DNA of 64,000 nucleotides from Leptodesmis sichuanensis A121 (GCF_021379005.1 NZ_CP075171.1:4960001-5024000), one strand, 5' to 3'; counted from the first letter of the stretch, positions 35,408 to 44,767 are shown. Program-made: numbers and translations. Notes: generated by a model not told the origin, from the sequence alone.

Positions 35408-36462
35408 AGCGTTACGGTAACCTCTGGGCTGAAATTATTGCCTTCTCTAACCTGTTAGCCGCTGCTCGTCAGGCACAGAAAGGGAAGCGGTTTCGGGAGA
35501 ACATTCTGGCCTTCAACTACAACCTGGAACAAGAACTGGCAACCCTGCAAACGGAACTGAGGACAAAAGTGTACCAGCCGGGACCTTACCGCACATTTGA
35601 AATTATGGAACCCAAGCAACGCATGATTTCAGCGGCTCCCTACCGCGATCGGGTTGTCCATCATGCCCTCTGTAATGTGATTGTGCCGCTGATTGAAGCA
35701 ACCTTTATCTATGATTCCTATGCCAATCGCGTTGGTTTTGGGACTCACCGCGCCCTGCGTCGTTTCACCCGATTTGCCCGATCTAGCCGATATGTATTGC
35801 AATGTGATATACAAAAATATTTTCCTTCCATTGATCATGAAATTCTCAAAGCTATTCTGCGACGCAAGATTAAATGTCCGGATACGCTTTGGCTGATTGA
35901 TACCATTATTGACGGCAGTAATGAGCAGACCCCGGCAGCATTTCACTTCCCAGGAGACGATTTACTTGTGCCTTTAGATCGGCGACGGGGACTTCCGATC
36001 GGGAATTTAACCAGCCAGTTTTTTGCCAATGTTTATCTCAATGGGTTCGATCACTTTATCAAAGAATGTCTCGACGGTAAAAAATACCTGCGTTATGTAG
36101 ACGACTTCGCCTTATTTTCTGATGACCCAGAGTTTCTGGTGGATGCCCGTAAAGCGATTGAAGAGTATCTGGCAACGCTCCGCCTGAAAATTCACCCCGT
36201 CAAAAGCCAGATATTTGCCACCCACCAGGGCGCTAATTTTCTGGGGTTTCGAGTTTTCCCAGACCGGATTCGGATTCGCAATGAAAACCTGAGTCGTGCC
36301 AGACATCGATTGCGGCTCCTGCAAACCGATTACAGAAAAGGGAACCTCAGTCTGAAACAAGTCACTCAAGCTTTGCAAAGTTGGGAAGCGCACCTGAAAC
36401 ATGGAGACACCTGGCAGCTTCGGCAACAGATATTCACCTCACTGGTATTTACAAGGGGGTGA
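35404..36462 (+). CDS. Diversity-generating retroelement reverse transcriptase
   Basis: A 352-residue RT from ATG 35404 (overlapping the avd stop). It has the catalytic aspartate in [13 protein letters not shown], the DGR-type motif IGNLTSQ (residues 199-205; other RTs have QGxxxSP), YVDD at 231-234 and a short thumb with [10 protein letters not shown]. There is no maturase, RNase H or endonuclease domain. By knowledge of DGRs, with Avd it makes adenine-mutagenised cDNA from the template RNA that replaces VR sequences. All catalytic residues are present, so it is likely active. The template repeat begins 18 bp after its stop. Confidence 0.96.
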   Translation: MKRYGNLWAEIIAFSNLLAAARQAQKGKRFRENILAFNYNLEQELATLQTELRTKVYQPGPYRTFEIMEPKQRMISAAPYRDRVVHHALCNVIVPLIEATFIYDSYANRVGFGTHRALRRFTRFARSSRYVLQCDIQKYFPSIDHEILKAILRRKIKCPDTLWLIDTIIDGSNEQTPAAFHFPGDDLLVPLDRRRGLPIGNLTSQFFANVYLNGFDHFIKECLDGKKYLRYVDDFALFSDDPEFLVDARKAIEEYLATLRLKIHPVKSQIFATHQGANFLGFRVFPDRIRIRNENLSRARHRLRLLQTDYRKGNLSLKQVTQALQSWEAHLKHGDTWQLRQQIFTSLVFTRG

Positions 36463-36480
36463 AGAAGGGGCAGGCACTTC

Positions 36481-36605
36481 CGGCTGTTGCGCGGTGGTTC
36501 GTGGAACAACAATCCCAGGAACTGTCGTTCTGCCTATCGCAACAACAACAATCCGGACAACCGCAACAACAATATCGGTTTTCGTGTTGTCTGTGCGGCT
36601 GCGAG
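36481..36605 (+). repeat. DGR template repeat (TR)
   Basis: 125 bp immediately after the RT gene. The core contains 12 AAC/AAT codons in the frame used by the targets, the usual adenine-rich design that allows each position to become many amino acids without making stops. Left end CGGCTGTTGCGCGGTGGTTC and right end GTGTTGTCTGTGCGGCTGCG are shared with both VRs; at the right edge TR has GAGTACTC where VRs have GAGGACTC, which can act as the VR/TR discrimination site. Confidence 0.95.
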
Positions 36606-36934
36606 TACTCTTCTGTACCAGAACTGGCAGGTGGGAATCTGTCGGGTGTGTCAGGGAAGAGTCCAGACCTGCTCCTGTGATCTTGGTGACGGGATCCGAA
36701 AATAAAACTGGGTTGAGTAGCCTGGTAAGCTGTAAGGCCGAACGGTTACTCAGCTCTCGCAATTAGTTTCTGCTTGCGATCAGGCTTGAGAATAGTGCTA
36801 ATGACTTGGCTAGCAGGGATATCCACGATCGCGGCTCCACTACAGTTCCTGCTATAGATTACTCATCTGTTGAAGGCAGGGAGCAAGACACTAAAATTGC
36901 CTTAGGGAACTCCTTTGTTAATCTGTCTTTACCT
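36606..36934. other. Region between the template repeat and the Uma2 gene
   Basis: No gene seen. It probably contains the 3' part of the template RNA and the promoter of the Uma2 gene. An in-frame opening from 36806 exists but codes for an unlikely N-terminal extension. Confidence 0.5.
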
Positions 36935-37594
36935 ATGGTCACTCTGCTTCAAGAAATTCCCCGTCAACGAGACACCCAACGGGTGGTGTTGCACAACATT
37001 AGCTGGCAAACCTATCAAGCCATGTTGTCCGATATGGGAGACCATCGGGCTGCTCGCTTAGCTTACGATCGCGGAGTGCTGGAAATCACCATGCCGTCTG
37101 ACCTGCACGAATTCATTAAACATCTATTAGAACGCATCATCGTTGCTCTCACCGAGGAACTGAACTTGAAAGTGCGGGGTGTTGGCTCTGTAACATTGGA
37201 TCGAGAAGATTTGGAAAAGGGAGTAGAACCAGACTCAGGGTTTTATATTCAAAATGCCAGTCAGATTCGTGGACGCACATTAAACCTGACAAATAATCCA
37301 CCCCCTGATCTGGTCGTAGAAGTAGACATTACCAGTCCCTCCACGCGCAGGCTAAAAATTTATCAGTCCTTACAGGTACCGGAAGTGTGGCGCTGCACTG
37401 CCCGAACTCTTGAAATTAAACGACTGGAGCATGGGAAATACGTGGACTGTGAGTTTAGTGTCGCCTTTCCAATGGTTTCTAGGAACGACCTGCTGCGATT
37501 TTTAGAGGCAGGCAAGGATACAGATGATGATAATACCGTCATCCGATCGCTGCGATCGTGGATTCGAGAGCAACCCCCCCAACTGATTGACTGA
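36935..37594 (+). CDS. Uma2-family PD-(D/E)XK nuclease-like protein
   Basis: A 219-residue protein from ATG 36935 (MVTLLQEIPRQRDTQRVVLHNISW), the usual start of this family; the frame is open further upstream to 36806. The nuclease-like core shows EPDSGFYIQNA, PPPDLVVEVDITSPSTRRLKIY (D, ExD, K) and a WRCTARTLEIKRL strand. Uma2 genes are extremely numerous in filamentous cyanobacteria and have no agreed function. Its position beside the DGR may be chance. The catalytic D/E/K are present. Confidence 0.85.
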   Translation: MVTLLQEIPRQRDTQRVVLHNISWQTYQAMLSDMGDHRAARLAYDRGVLEITMPSDLHEFIKHLLERIIVALTEELNLKVRGVGSVTLDREDLEKGVEPDSGFYIQNASQIRGRTLNLTNNPPPDLVVEVDITSPSTRRLKIYQSLQVPEVWRCTARTLEIKRLEHGKYVDCEFSVAFPMVSRNDLLRFLEAGKDTDDDNTVIRSLRSWIREQPPQLID

Positions 37595-37626
37595 CAAAAG
37601 TTCTAAAAGGCTCATGTCTCTGTTGT

Positions 37627-37712
37627 CCACCCGCCCTGAAATAAATTTAGGGCTAATAGCGCAAGTCCGTTCAAATGGACTGAAACTCTTGTCCAGTCGT
37701 CTTTAGATGACT
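37627..37712. repeat. Dispersed hairpin-type repeat of cyanobacteria
   Basis: Blocks CCGCCCTGAAATAAATTTAGGGC, then AGTCC-GTTCAAAT-GGACT and TCGTCTTTAGATGACTTTGG can each form small stems. The sequence type is familiar from intergenic regions of filamentous cyanobacteria. Confidence 0.6.
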
Positions 37713-37782
37713 TTGGCGATGAGCCAGGAAATTGATTTTCTGGGGATGCAGCGGGTGTTCAGGAGATTGGTCAGTCAACCAG

Positions 37783-38014
37783 GATCGCCTCTCCTAACTC
37801 ACGGGTAGACCGTACCGATTACTGGGTGAAGCGGAATGGGAGTATGCCTGCCGTGCTTCCCCGATTCAGACAAGCGGCACGCCAGGGAGCGGGGAAGTTC
37901 GGAGAGCAGGAACAACGCCCCCGTTTGATTTTGGGGAAACCATTACACCGCGTCAACTATCCCGGTTTTCGGGTGGTCTGTGCAGTTGCGAGGACTCAGG
38001 CTTAGTCCTTTACT
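37783..38014 (+). pseudogene. Decayed third DGR target (FGE-sulfatase remnant with VR tail)
   Basis: It matches target 1/2 in pieces: TAGACCGTACCGATTACTGG and GCGGAATGGGAGTATGCCTG (as [12 protein letters not shown]), then a foreign about 50-bp insert, then GATTTTGGGGAAACCATTAC, a large deletion, and CCCGGTTTTCGGGTGGTCTG...GCGAGGACTCAGGCTTAG, the VR end coding [13 protein letters not shown]-stop. It cannot be translated as a whole. Its last bases overlap the 3' end of tsaD on the other strand. Confidence 0.85.
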
Positions 38015-39051
38015 GGATAAAGCTGCATCACGTCGGAGATGGGCATCCGCGAGAGGGCACCCAGGGTGAGGGGAGAAGTGTGGCCCTGGTTCAGATGATC
38101 GGCAGCGGCGCAGGCAATCATGGCGGCATTGTCAGTACAGAATTTCAGGGGGGGAAAGAGGACGCGCAGGTTGTGCTTTTCCCCAGCGGCCTGCAAATGT
38201 TGACGCAGACCACTGTTAGCGGCCACACCTCCGCCCACCGCGATTGTACTTAAGCCGTAATTTAAGGCACAGGCGATCGCTCGTTTGGTCAAGGCTTTGG
38301 CAACGGTTTCCTGAAAGCTGGCAGCCAGATCTGCCACGGGTAATTCAGGAGACTCTTGCTGGAGCTTTTGGGTCAGGCGCAAGACTGCCGTTTTCAACCC
38401 ACTGAAGCTGGAATCGTAGGGATGAAAACCACCTTCAGGGAGGGAGACTTGACCTTCAGGGAGCGGAAAGGCTTTGGGATTCCCCTGTTGAGCCAGCTTA
38501 TCGATAATCGGGCCACCGGGATAGCCCAGATGCAGCAAGCGGGCTACCTTATCAAAGGCTTCCCCAGCGGCATCATCACGAGTTTGCCCCAGGGTTTCGT
38601 AATGACCGCAAGCTTTCACATAGATCAAACTGGTGTGGCCGCCGGAGACAAGCAGGCAGAGAAAGGGCGGTGCTAAGTCGGGACTGCTGAGGTAAGAGGC
38701 GTAAATGTGGCCTTCCAGATGATGGATTCCCAGAAAGGGCTTGTCATGGACGATCGCCAGGGTCTTCGCAGCGGTCAGGCCCACCAATAAGGCTCCGACC
38801 AGGCCAGGGGCACAGGTGGCGGCAATCCCATCAATGTCTGACCAGGATACATGAGATTCAGTGAGAGCCTGGGCGATCGCCGGATTCAACAATTCCACAT
38901 GTTGTCGAGAGGCAACTTCGGGCACTACCCCCCCGTAAACCTGATGGGCGGCAATCTGTGAAGAAACAATGCTACTTAAAATTTCACGGTTCTTAACAAT
39001 CGCTACGGCTGTTTCGTCACAACTTGTTTCAATTGCCAAAATGGTTGCCAT
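38002..39051 (-). CDS. tsaD: tRNA N6-adenosine threonylcarbamoyltransferase TsaD
   Basis: A 349-residue protein with the ASKHA signature [13 protein letters not shown], the metal-binding [19 protein letters not shown], and the C-terminal [10 protein letters not shown]. It transfers threonylcarbamoyl to A37 of ANN-decoding tRNAs with TsaB/TsaE. Length is normal. The last residues (VKD-stop) and stop codon lie in sequence shared with the end of the DGR target relic, so its C-terminus seems to have been redrawn by that duplication. Start ATG at 39051 gives the family's usual N-terminus. Confidence 0.97.
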   Translation of the reverse strand: MATILAIETSCDETAVAIVKNREILSSIVSSQIAAHQVYGGVVPEVASRQHVELLNPAIAQALTESHVSWSDIDGIAATCAPGLVGALLVGLTAAKTLAIVHDKPFLGIHHLEGHIYASYLSSPDLAPPFLCLLVSGGHTSLIYVKACGHYETLGQTRDDAAGEAFDKVARLLHLGYPGGPIIDKLAQQGNPKAFPLPEGQVSLPEGGFHPYDSSFSGLKTAVLRLTQKLQQESPELPVADLAASFQETVAKALTKRAIACALNYGLSTIAVGGGVAANSGLRQHLQAAGEKHNLRVLFPPLKFCTDNAAMIACAAADHLNQGHTSPLTLGALSRMPISDVMQLYPVKD

Positions 39052-39218
39052 TTACTGGTAATTTCTTGAAGATAATGAGCGAACTTCTGAGTCTGAATTC
39101 TGTCAAGAATGCAGCTCAGGACATACTGCTAAATAGTTTAGCGAACTTATCCTTACTAAAAGTCTGCTCAATTTTGTAAAACAGACGTTCCATTGTTGTA
39201 ACGAAGGGAAACAATTCC

Positions 39219-39704
39219 ATGCGACGATTGTTTGCTCTGATTCTTGTCCTCTCCCTCTGGTTCGGGTTCGCCCCGGCCCAGCCTGCTCATGCTTATAATC
39301 TGAAGCCCTGTAGCGAGTCTGCGGCTTTTGCTCAACGGGCAAAATCCTCCATCAGTCCCACTGCTCCTCAGCGTTATGAGGCTTATGCCAAAGCAGGATT
39401 ACTCTGTGGTGAAGACGGCCTACCTCACCTGATTTGGGATGGTAGTCTGGCTCATGCCGGAGAATCTCTGATTCCCAGCGTCCTGTTCCTGTACATTGCA
39501 GGCTGGATTGGTTGGGTTGGTCGGATGTATCTGCAGACGATCAAAAAGGGTAGTAATCCGGAGGAGAAAGAAATCATTATCGACGTGCCTTTGGCTGTTC
39601 GCTGTTCTTTAACCGGCTTTGCGTGGCCCCTCATGGCGCTCAAAGAATTTACCACTGGGGAACTGGCGGCTAAAGACAACGAGATTCCGATCGCACCTCG
39701 CTAA
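39219..39704 (+). CDS. psaF: Photosystem I reaction center subunit III
   Basis: A 161-residue protein: signal peptide [15 protein letters not shown]...PAHA (cleavage before YNLKPC), lumenal domain with two cysteines, one membrane helix ([19 protein letters not shown]) and a stromal C-terminus. It is the plastocyanin/cytochrome c6-side subunit of photosystem I. The gene is followed by psaJ after 35 bp, the standard cyanobacterial operon. It is divergent from tsaD; the 167-bp spacer should hold the light-regulated promoter. Confidence 0.98.
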   Translation: MRRLFALILVLSLWFGFAPAQPAHAYNLKPCSESAAFAQRAKSSISPTAPQRYEAYAKAGLLCGEDGLPHLIWDGSLAHAGESLIPSVLFLYIAGWIGWVGRMYLQTIKKGSNPEEKEIIIDVPLAVRCSLTGFAWPLMALKEFTTGELAAKDNEIPIAPR

Positions 39705-39739
39705 TCCGTCCTAACTCTATAGTTTTGGGAGAACCCTGA

Positions 39740-39868
39740 ATGAACTACTTGCTTAAGTATCTATCCACTGCTCCTGTGATTGCGGCCATCTGGATGTTTA
39801 TCACGGCTGGGATTTTGATCGAATTTAATCGTTTCTTCCCTGATCTGCTGGCTCATCCCCTGCCCTAG
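39740..39868 (+). CDS. psaJ: Photosystem I subunit IX
   Basis: A 42-residue hydrophobic protein starting [20 protein letters not shown] and ending with [11 protein letters not shown]. This is the typical single-helix PsaJ, with the conserved TAPV and EFNRFFPD blocks. It lies 35 bp after psaF with GGGAG-type ribosome site in front (GGGAGAACCCTGA-ATG). It stabilises PsaF in the photosystem I complex. Confidence 0.97.
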   Translation: MNYLLKYLSTAPVIAAIWMFITAGILIEFNRFFPDLLAHPLP

Positions 39869-39897
39869 GGAAGCAATAATTGACTGACAATAAAAAT

Positions 39898-39934
39898 GAA
39901 GCTGGTGAGACTACCCCCCACCAGCTTCTTTATT
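39898..39934 (+). terminator. Rho-independent terminator of psaFJ
   Basis: The stem GAAGCTGGTG (39898-39907) pairs with CACCAGCTTC (39919-39928), with loop AGACTACCCCC, followed by TTTATTT. It also faces the convergent gmk gene. Confidence 0.9.
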
Positions 39935-39944
39935 TGACTTGTTA

Positions 39945-40508
39945 TCAACACATTGCTGGAGCAAATAGAGCCTCCTCAATGCGGTTGAGAGCCTTATCAA
40001 AATCGTCGTTGACGATTTGAATATCAAATTCATCCGCCGCATTAATTTCTTCCTTAGCCCGTTGTAGACGACGGACGATCGCATCTTCCGTATCTTTGCC
40101 ACGGGTACGAATCCGCGATTCCAATTCTGGCAGCGAAGGAGGCAAGATAAAAATTCTCAGTGCGTCCGGGAAGTATTGGCGGACTTGCCGTGCCCCTTCC
40201 AGTTCAATTTCTAAAATCACCCAGTGGCCCTGTCGAATTTGATTGTCTACCGAGGCTTTGGGCGTACCATACAAATTACCCGCGAATTCGGCCCACTCCA
40301 AAAACTCTCCATTCGCAATCATGCGCTCAAACTCTGGGCGGCTCAAGAAATAGTAATCCTTACCATCCACTTCTCCGGGCCGAGGAGCACGGGTTGTAGC
40401 AGACACAGAAAGGTATAGATCGGGGTGACGTTTCAGCAGCGATCGCAGTAACGTTCCCTTGCCCACTCCACTGGGGCCTGTTAAAACAATTAATCTGCCC
40501 AATCCCAT
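39945..40508 (-). CDS. gmk: Guanylate kinase
   Basis: A 187-residue protein with P-loop [10 protein letters not shown], the GMP-binding [19 protein letters not shown], and the lid region [15 protein letters not shown]. It phosphorylates GMP to GDP. It lies downstream of the remA-like gene on the same strand, an arrangement conserved from cyanobacteria to Firmicutes. Confidence 0.97.
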   Translation of the reverse strand: MGLGRLIVLTGPSGVGKGTLLRSLLKRHPDLYLSVSATTRAPRPGEVDGKDYYFLSRPEFERMIANGEFLEWAEFAGNLYGTPKASVDNQIRQGHWVILEIELEGARQVRQYFPDALRIFILPPSLPELESRIRTRGKDTEDAIVRRLQRAKEEINAADEFDIQIVNDDFDKALNRIEEALFAPAMC

Positions 40509-40595
40509 ACGCGCACTTCCAACTCTCAGGGTGAATCTATTAATAATCCCTTAAACTAGGCGGCAGCAGCAGCCATTTTTTTAGAATTCAGGTGC

Positions 40596-40859
40596 CTAAT
40601 CTTCCGAATGGGCATCCTTACTGGTCATGAAACGGTTGGCCACTGTTTCAGGTTGAATGGCAGACAGGATAACATGACCAGAATCGGTAATGATCACCGC
40701 CCGCGTCCGGCGGCCATAAGTAGCATCAATCAACTGTTTACTGTCCCTGGCATCGGTAATAATCCGTTTGATGGGGGCAGATTCTGGGCTAACAATGGCG
40801 ATCACCCGGTTTGCAAACACGATGTTACCAAAGCCAATGTTGATTAACCGAATGTCCAT
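40596..40859 (-). CDS. remA: RemA-like (DUF370) DNA-binding regulator
   Basis: An 87-residue protein: [21 protein letters not shown], then [16 protein letters not shown], then [18 protein letters not shown]. This matches the DUF370/RemA family, which in Bacillus is a ring-forming transcription activator of matrix and osmolyte genes. In cyanobacteria its role is not settled. It is usually beside gmk, as here (87 bp apart, same strand). Confidence 0.93.
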   Translation of the reverse strand: MDIRLINIGFGNIVFANRVIAIVSPESAPIKRIITDARDSKQLIDATYGRRTRAVIITDSGHVILSAIQPETVANRFMTSKDAHSED

Positions 40860-41093
40860 ACCGGGAACAGATGAGAAGTACAGAAGGCTGGGGGTCTTTC
40901 AACCCGGTCAAGCTAGAACACTAAAGTTTCTCGATCAGAGAAAGACTGATCTGAACCTGGACAGGGCTTAAATTCGATCGTAGCCAGAAATAAACAGGCT
41001 AACAAGCTAACTTGCAGTAATCTCCCCGTTCCCTGACTAACCTTAATTCTTAACTCTCCACTCTTAACCGTTAACTGTTAACTCTTCATTACT

Positions 41094-42872
41094 GTGCAAC
41101 CCGTTGACTTTACCACCCTGACGGCTATTTGCTCTGAACTGCGAACCTCCTGGGTACCTGCCCGGTTGGAGCAAATTTATCAGCGCGATCGCCATACTCT
41201 CTTCCTGGGCCTCCGCACCCTGGATAGCCGGGGTTGGCTACGCATTTCCTGGCATCCTCAAGCCGCCCACCTGTGCATTAGCGAACCTCCACCTCGAACC
41301 CCCGATACCTTTACTTTCAGTCAGCAATTGCGCCATCAAATCGGCAATCTAGCCCTGATTAAAATTGCTGCGATCGCTCCCTGGGAACGGGTGATTGACC
41401 TGCAGTTTGGTCGCCGCCCCGGAGAACCTGCCCTCTGGCATCTCTATATCGAAGTGATGGGCAAATACAGTAATGTGATTCTCACCAACCAGGAGGATCA
41501 GATTGTCACGGCGGCCCATCAGGTGAGTAGTCAGCAGTCCAGTGTGCGCCCCATTCAAACCGGGCAACCCTACGAAATCCCACCTGTACTGACAGAAGCG
41601 ATTCCTACTTTGGGAGAGAATCGCGATCGCTGGCAGGAGCGAATTCGTCTGGTTCCGGGTGCCGTCAAACGCAATCTGCTGAAAAACTACCGGGGACTCA
41701 GTTCTGCCCTGGTGCAAGCAATGCTGCAGCGGGCCGATTTATCTCCCGACCAATCCACCGATCAGTTAACCGAGGACGACTGGCAACGGCTCTTTCAATG
41801 CTGGCAGGAATGGCTTCAGGCTTTAGATCAAGAAAGGTTTCAACCAGCCTGGACGGAGCAGGGCTACACGGTTCTGGGATGGGGAGCAACGGCACAGGTC
41901 GCTACCGTTCAAGAACTAATTCACCAGTATTATGGCGTTCAGCTAGACCAGTTAGAGTTTGGGCAACTGCATCACCAACTCAGCCAGAAATTGAAAACCC
42001 TCCTGGAAAAATTGCGGCTCAAAGCCCAGACTTTTCAGACGCGGATGGAGCAATCCGAGCGGGCCGATCGATATCGGGAGCAGGCAGATCTATTGATGGC
42101 GCATTTGCACCAGTGGCAACCGGGCATGACCACGATCGCCCTACCCGATTTCCATACTGGTGAACAAGTGACGATCGCCCTGAACCCAGAAAAAAATGCT
42201 GTTCAAAATGCTCAGGCTCTTTATAAACAACATCAAAAGCTGAAACGGGCACAGAGTGCCGTAGTTCCCTTACTGACGGAGGTCAATGATGAGATTCACT
42301 ATCTAGAGCAGGTGGAGGCGGCGATCGCGGAACTGACGGCCTATCACACGGCTGAAGATCTAAATACCCTAAAAGAAATTCGCGATGAACTGATTCAACA
42401 AGGTTATTTAGCCAGCCCCGACTATCAATCCGCCGCCAATCCTCAAGGGGATACGGCCAGCCAACCCTACCATTACACCTCCCCCAGTGGTTTAGATGTC
42501 CTGGTGGGTCGGAATAATCGACAAAATGATCAACTCACCTTCCGCACGGCCAGTGATTATGCCCTCTGGTTTCATACGCAAGAAATTCCTGGCAGTCATG
42601 TGCTGTTACGGTTAAAGCCAGGAGTTGACCCAGAAGCGGCTGATTTATCTTTTGCAGCGGATCTGGCCGCTTTTCACAGTCGCGCCAGACACAGCGAACA
42701 GGTACCTGTCATCTACACCGAACCCAAAAATGTTTACAAACCAAAAGGAGCCAAACCCGGAATGACGGTTTACAAGCATGAGCGGGTGATTTGGGGCCAA
42801 CCCCAACGAATTATGCAAAGTTTGCCTCTGGCCCAGGGAGGAAAATTGTCAGGAAGTGATGAAGAATTATAA
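41094..42872 (+). CDS. rqcH: NFACT-family protein, RqcH/Rqc2-like
   Basis: A 592-residue protein with GTG start (41094) before the conserved QPVDFTTLTAICSELR. NFACT-N and HhH regions (residues 1-270), a long coiled coil (about 285-440) and the NFACT-R RNA-binding domain (about 455-560: SPSGLDVLVGRNNRQND, DYALWFHTQEIPGSHVLLRL) are all present. RqcH proteins bind the 50S subunit with peptidyl-tRNA and add C-terminal alanine tails to stalled peptides. The C-terminus is about as in other cyanobacteria. A putative small RNA gene follows. Confidence 0.92.
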   Translation: MQPVDFTTLTAICSELRTSWVPARLEQIYQRDRHTLFLGLRTLDSRGWLRISWHPQAAHLCISEPPPRTPDTFTFSQQLRHQIGNLALIKIAAIAPWERVIDLQFGRRPGEPALWHLYIEVMGKYSNVILTNQEDQIVTAAHQVSSQQSSVRPIQTGQPYEIPPVLTEAIPTLGENRDRWQERIRLVPGAVKRNLLKNYRGLSSALVQAMLQRADLSPDQSTDQLTEDDWQRLFQCWQEWLQALDQERFQPAWTEQGYTVLGWGATAQVATVQELIHQYYGVQLDQLEFGQLHHQLSQKLKTLLEKLRLKAQTFQTRMEQSERADRYREQADLLMAHLHQWQPGMTTIALPDFHTGEQVTIALNPEKNAVQNAQALYKQHQKLKRAQSAVVPLLTEVNDEIHYLEQVEAAIAELTAYHTAEDLNTLKEIRDELIQQGYLASPDYQSAANPQGDTASQPYHYTSPSGLDVLVGRNNRQNDQLTFRTASDYALWFHTQEIPGSHVLLRLKPGVDPEAADLSFAADLAAFHSRARHSEQVPVIYTEPKNVYKPKGAKPGMTVYKHERVIWGQPQRIMQSLPLAQGGKLSGSDEEL

Positions 42873-42889
42873 AAAAAATTTGTGTATCT

Positions 42890-42898
42890 TGTTACAAT
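42890..42898 (+). promoter_or_regulatory. Extended -10 promoter of the putative small RNA
   Basis: TGTTACAAT is an extended -10 element (TGn-TACAAT). It would start transcription at about 42905. A good -35 box is not obvious; the sequence upstream is A-rich. Confidence 0.5.
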
Positions 42899-42904
42899 GG
42901 TAAA

Positions 42905-43028
42905 CGAAAGGGGATTAATAACCCTAACAGAAGCCCGCTGCAAGTTTGGGAACGCGCAGTCTGGGTTCCTCCATTTGAGAGAACAACGCAAATATTCCTC
43001 TGACCAGCTCATCGCTGGTCTTTTTTTG
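42905..43028 (+). ncRNA. Putative small regulatory RNA of about 125 nt
   Basis: Bounded by an extended -10 element and a strong Rho-independent terminator, with no ORF of note. It can form a stem between GCCCGCTGC and GCAGTCTGGG, and leaves TTCCTCC unpaired, a sequence that could pair with Shine-Dalgarno sites. I do not recognise it as 6S, SRP or a known riboswitch. It could also be the leader of the cobW-like gene, but the terminator and 240-bp gap make an independent RNA more likely. Confidence 0.5.
43002..43028 (+). terminator. Rho-independent terminator
   Basis: GACCAGC (43002-43008), loop TCATC, GCTGGTC (43014-43020) and then seven T. Confidence 0.92.
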
Positions 43029-43265
43029 TTTATTCCTGATTTTTTATTCCTGACTTTCCTTGGGCAGACTTTCCTCTTAATCCTGCAACTGCCATTCCGG
43101 CTTACCGTTGGGTTACTGTTCAGTTTAGCGAAAATTTCCGGATAGCGCTTTAGGAATGGCTAATGATCTGCATAACCTCTAAGCGGCCATTGCTGTTACA
43201 CCCGTTCTCTGCAGTCTCACCCATGCTACAGTCTGTTCTTGAACGATTCAGATGCTGAGGCTACC

Positions 43266-44306
43266 ATGCACAAAATTCCAGTTACGGTCATCACGGGTTT
43301 TCTGGGCGCAGGAAAAACGACCCTCATTCGTCATCTGCTCCAAAATAATCAAGGTCGCCGGATTGCCGTGCTGGTCAATGAATTTGGAGAAATGGGGATT
43401 GATGGAGATTTGCTGCGATCGTGCCAGGTCTGTGAAGCAGAGGGGGCAGCGCAACCGACTACCAACATCGTTGAACTAACCAACGGCTGTCTCTGTTGCA
43501 CGGTTCAGGAAGAGTTCTTGCCGACCATGCAGGTTTTGCTGCAACGCCGCGACGAAATTGACTGTATGTTGATCGAAACCTCTGGTCTGGCCCTGCCTAA
43601 ACCCCTGGTGCAAGCCTTTCGCTGGCCGGAAATTCGAACTGGAGCCACCGTAGACGGGGTGATTACCGTGGTAGACTGTGAAGCCCTCGCTTCCGGCAAA
43701 CTGGTGGGCGATCTGGAGGCTTTGGAATCTCAACGTCAGGCAGATGAGAGTCTGGAGCATGAAACGCCGATCGAAGAGTTGTTTGAAGATCAATTGGCCT
43801 GCGCTGATCTGGTGCTGCTCACTAAAGTCGATCGCGCCGATTCAGATAGTCAACTGAAAGTGCAGCAATGGCTGCAACAGGAATTGCGTCCCGGAGTCAA
43901 AGTGGTTCCCTGCCAACAGGGGGAAATCAATCCGGATATACTGCTGGGCTTTAATGCTGCCGTTGAGGACAATTTGCAGGATCGTCCCAGCCATCACGAT
44001 ACTGAGGAAGATCACGATCATGATGATGAGATTAACTCCGTGCATCTGGTTCTCGATCGAGCCTTTAATCCCACCACTTTGATTGACCAGCTAAAAATCC
44101 TGGTGCAGAGCCAGGAAATTTACCGCATCAAGGGCTTTGTGCATGTTCCAAATAAAGCGATGCGGTTGGTTTTACAGGGTGTCGGAGATCGCTTTGATTC
44201 TTTCTACGATCGCCCCTGGCAGTTGAATGAATTCCGACAAACTCGCCTTGTGTTGATCGGACGGGCACTGGAAGCCGAGAAGATTAGAGCCACGATCGAG
44301 GCATAG
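43266..44306 (+). CDS. cobW: CobW/COG0523-family GTPase (metal chaperone type)
   Basis: A 346-residue protein: P-loop GFLGAGKTT, the metal motif GCLCC (in LTNGCLCCTVQEE), the switch-like ETSGLALPKP, TKVD (NKxD position), a His/Asp-rich stretch HHDTEEDHDHDDE, and the C-terminal CobW domain (KGFVHVPNKA). ATG 43266 is preferred because GAGG lies six bases upstream; a TTG at 43239 would add nine residues. COG0523 proteins deliver Zn or Co to client enzymes; which metal is not visible here, as no Zur-like site or cobalamin riboswitch was recognised upstream. Confidence 0.9.
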   Translation: MHKIPVTVITGFLGAGKTTLIRHLLQNNQGRRIAVLVNEFGEMGIDGDLLRSCQVCEAEGAAQPTTNIVELTNGCLCCTVQEEFLPTMQVLLQRRDEIDCMLIETSGLALPKPLVQAFRWPEIRTGATVDGVITVVDCEALASGKLVGDLEALESQRQADESLEHETPIEELFEDQLACADLVLLTKVDRADSDSQLKVQQWLQQELRPGVKVVPCQQGEINPDILLGFNAAVEDNLQDRPSHHDTEEDHDHDDEINSVHLVLDRAFNPTTLIDQLKILVQSQEIYRIKGFVHVPNKAMRLVLQGVGDRFDSFYDRPWQLNEFRQTRLVLIGRALEAEKIRATIEA

Positions 44307-44320
44307 AGATCCCTCATGCC

Positions 44321-44707
44321 TTACACCTCCATCTTTAACCAGTCCCGCAAGTAAGCTTTTACCTGATCGGCAAACTCACCCCGTTGGCTGAATTTTTCGG
44401 TGCGCACGGGTTTTCGCTCCTCATCCAACGTCCAACCGTAATCACTGCTAATGCGAAAATTTCCTTGCCAGTCTGACAGGGAAACAATCAGGCTGGGATT
44501 AGGACTGTTATCCACATCTTTCACCTGAAACACATAGTTGTAAGTATTTTGCGTTGCGGCGGCCACAGTTGAAGGTTGGCCCAGTTCCTGCTCCAATCGG
44601 GCACCAATCCGCTCTGCTAATCCGGGTTCACTGAATTCTTCCAAAGTTCTGACAGCCAGGGTCAGCGCAAAATAAAACTCCTCAACGGGAACAAACCTGA
44701 AATCCAT
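44321..44707 (-). CDS. Conserved hypothetical cyanobacterial protein
   Basis: A 128-residue soluble acidic protein (starts MDFRFVPVEEFYFAL, ends VKAYLRDWLKMEV). No known domain was recognised. The pattern of alternating strands and helices is regular, and it has normal codon use with no membrane segment or signal peptide. It faces the cobW-like gene convergently (14 bp gap) and is followed, on its upstream side, by a zinc-ribbon protein gene in the same direction. Confidence 0.7.
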   Translation of the reverse strand: MDFRFVPVEEFYFALTLAVRTLEEFSEPGLAERIGARLEQELGQPSTVAAATQNTYNYVFQVKDVDNSPNPSLIVSLSDWQGNFRISSDYGWTLDEERKPVRTEKFSQRGEFADQVKAYLRDWLKMEV

Positions 44708-44767
44708 AAACCAAATACTGCTCGTTCAATAGAACCAGTATCCGGCGAATGGGACGCTTTGCGATCG

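Noticed and set aside
36487-36705. Open frame across the template repeat (72 codons)
   Set aside because: It is the AAC-rich template read in the target frame; it has no ribosome site and the RNA, not the peptide, is used.
42905-43028. Cobalamin or zinc riboswitch before the cobW-like gene
   Set aside because: No B12-box or other known riboswitch core was recognised, and a terminator closes the RNA 240 bp before the gene.
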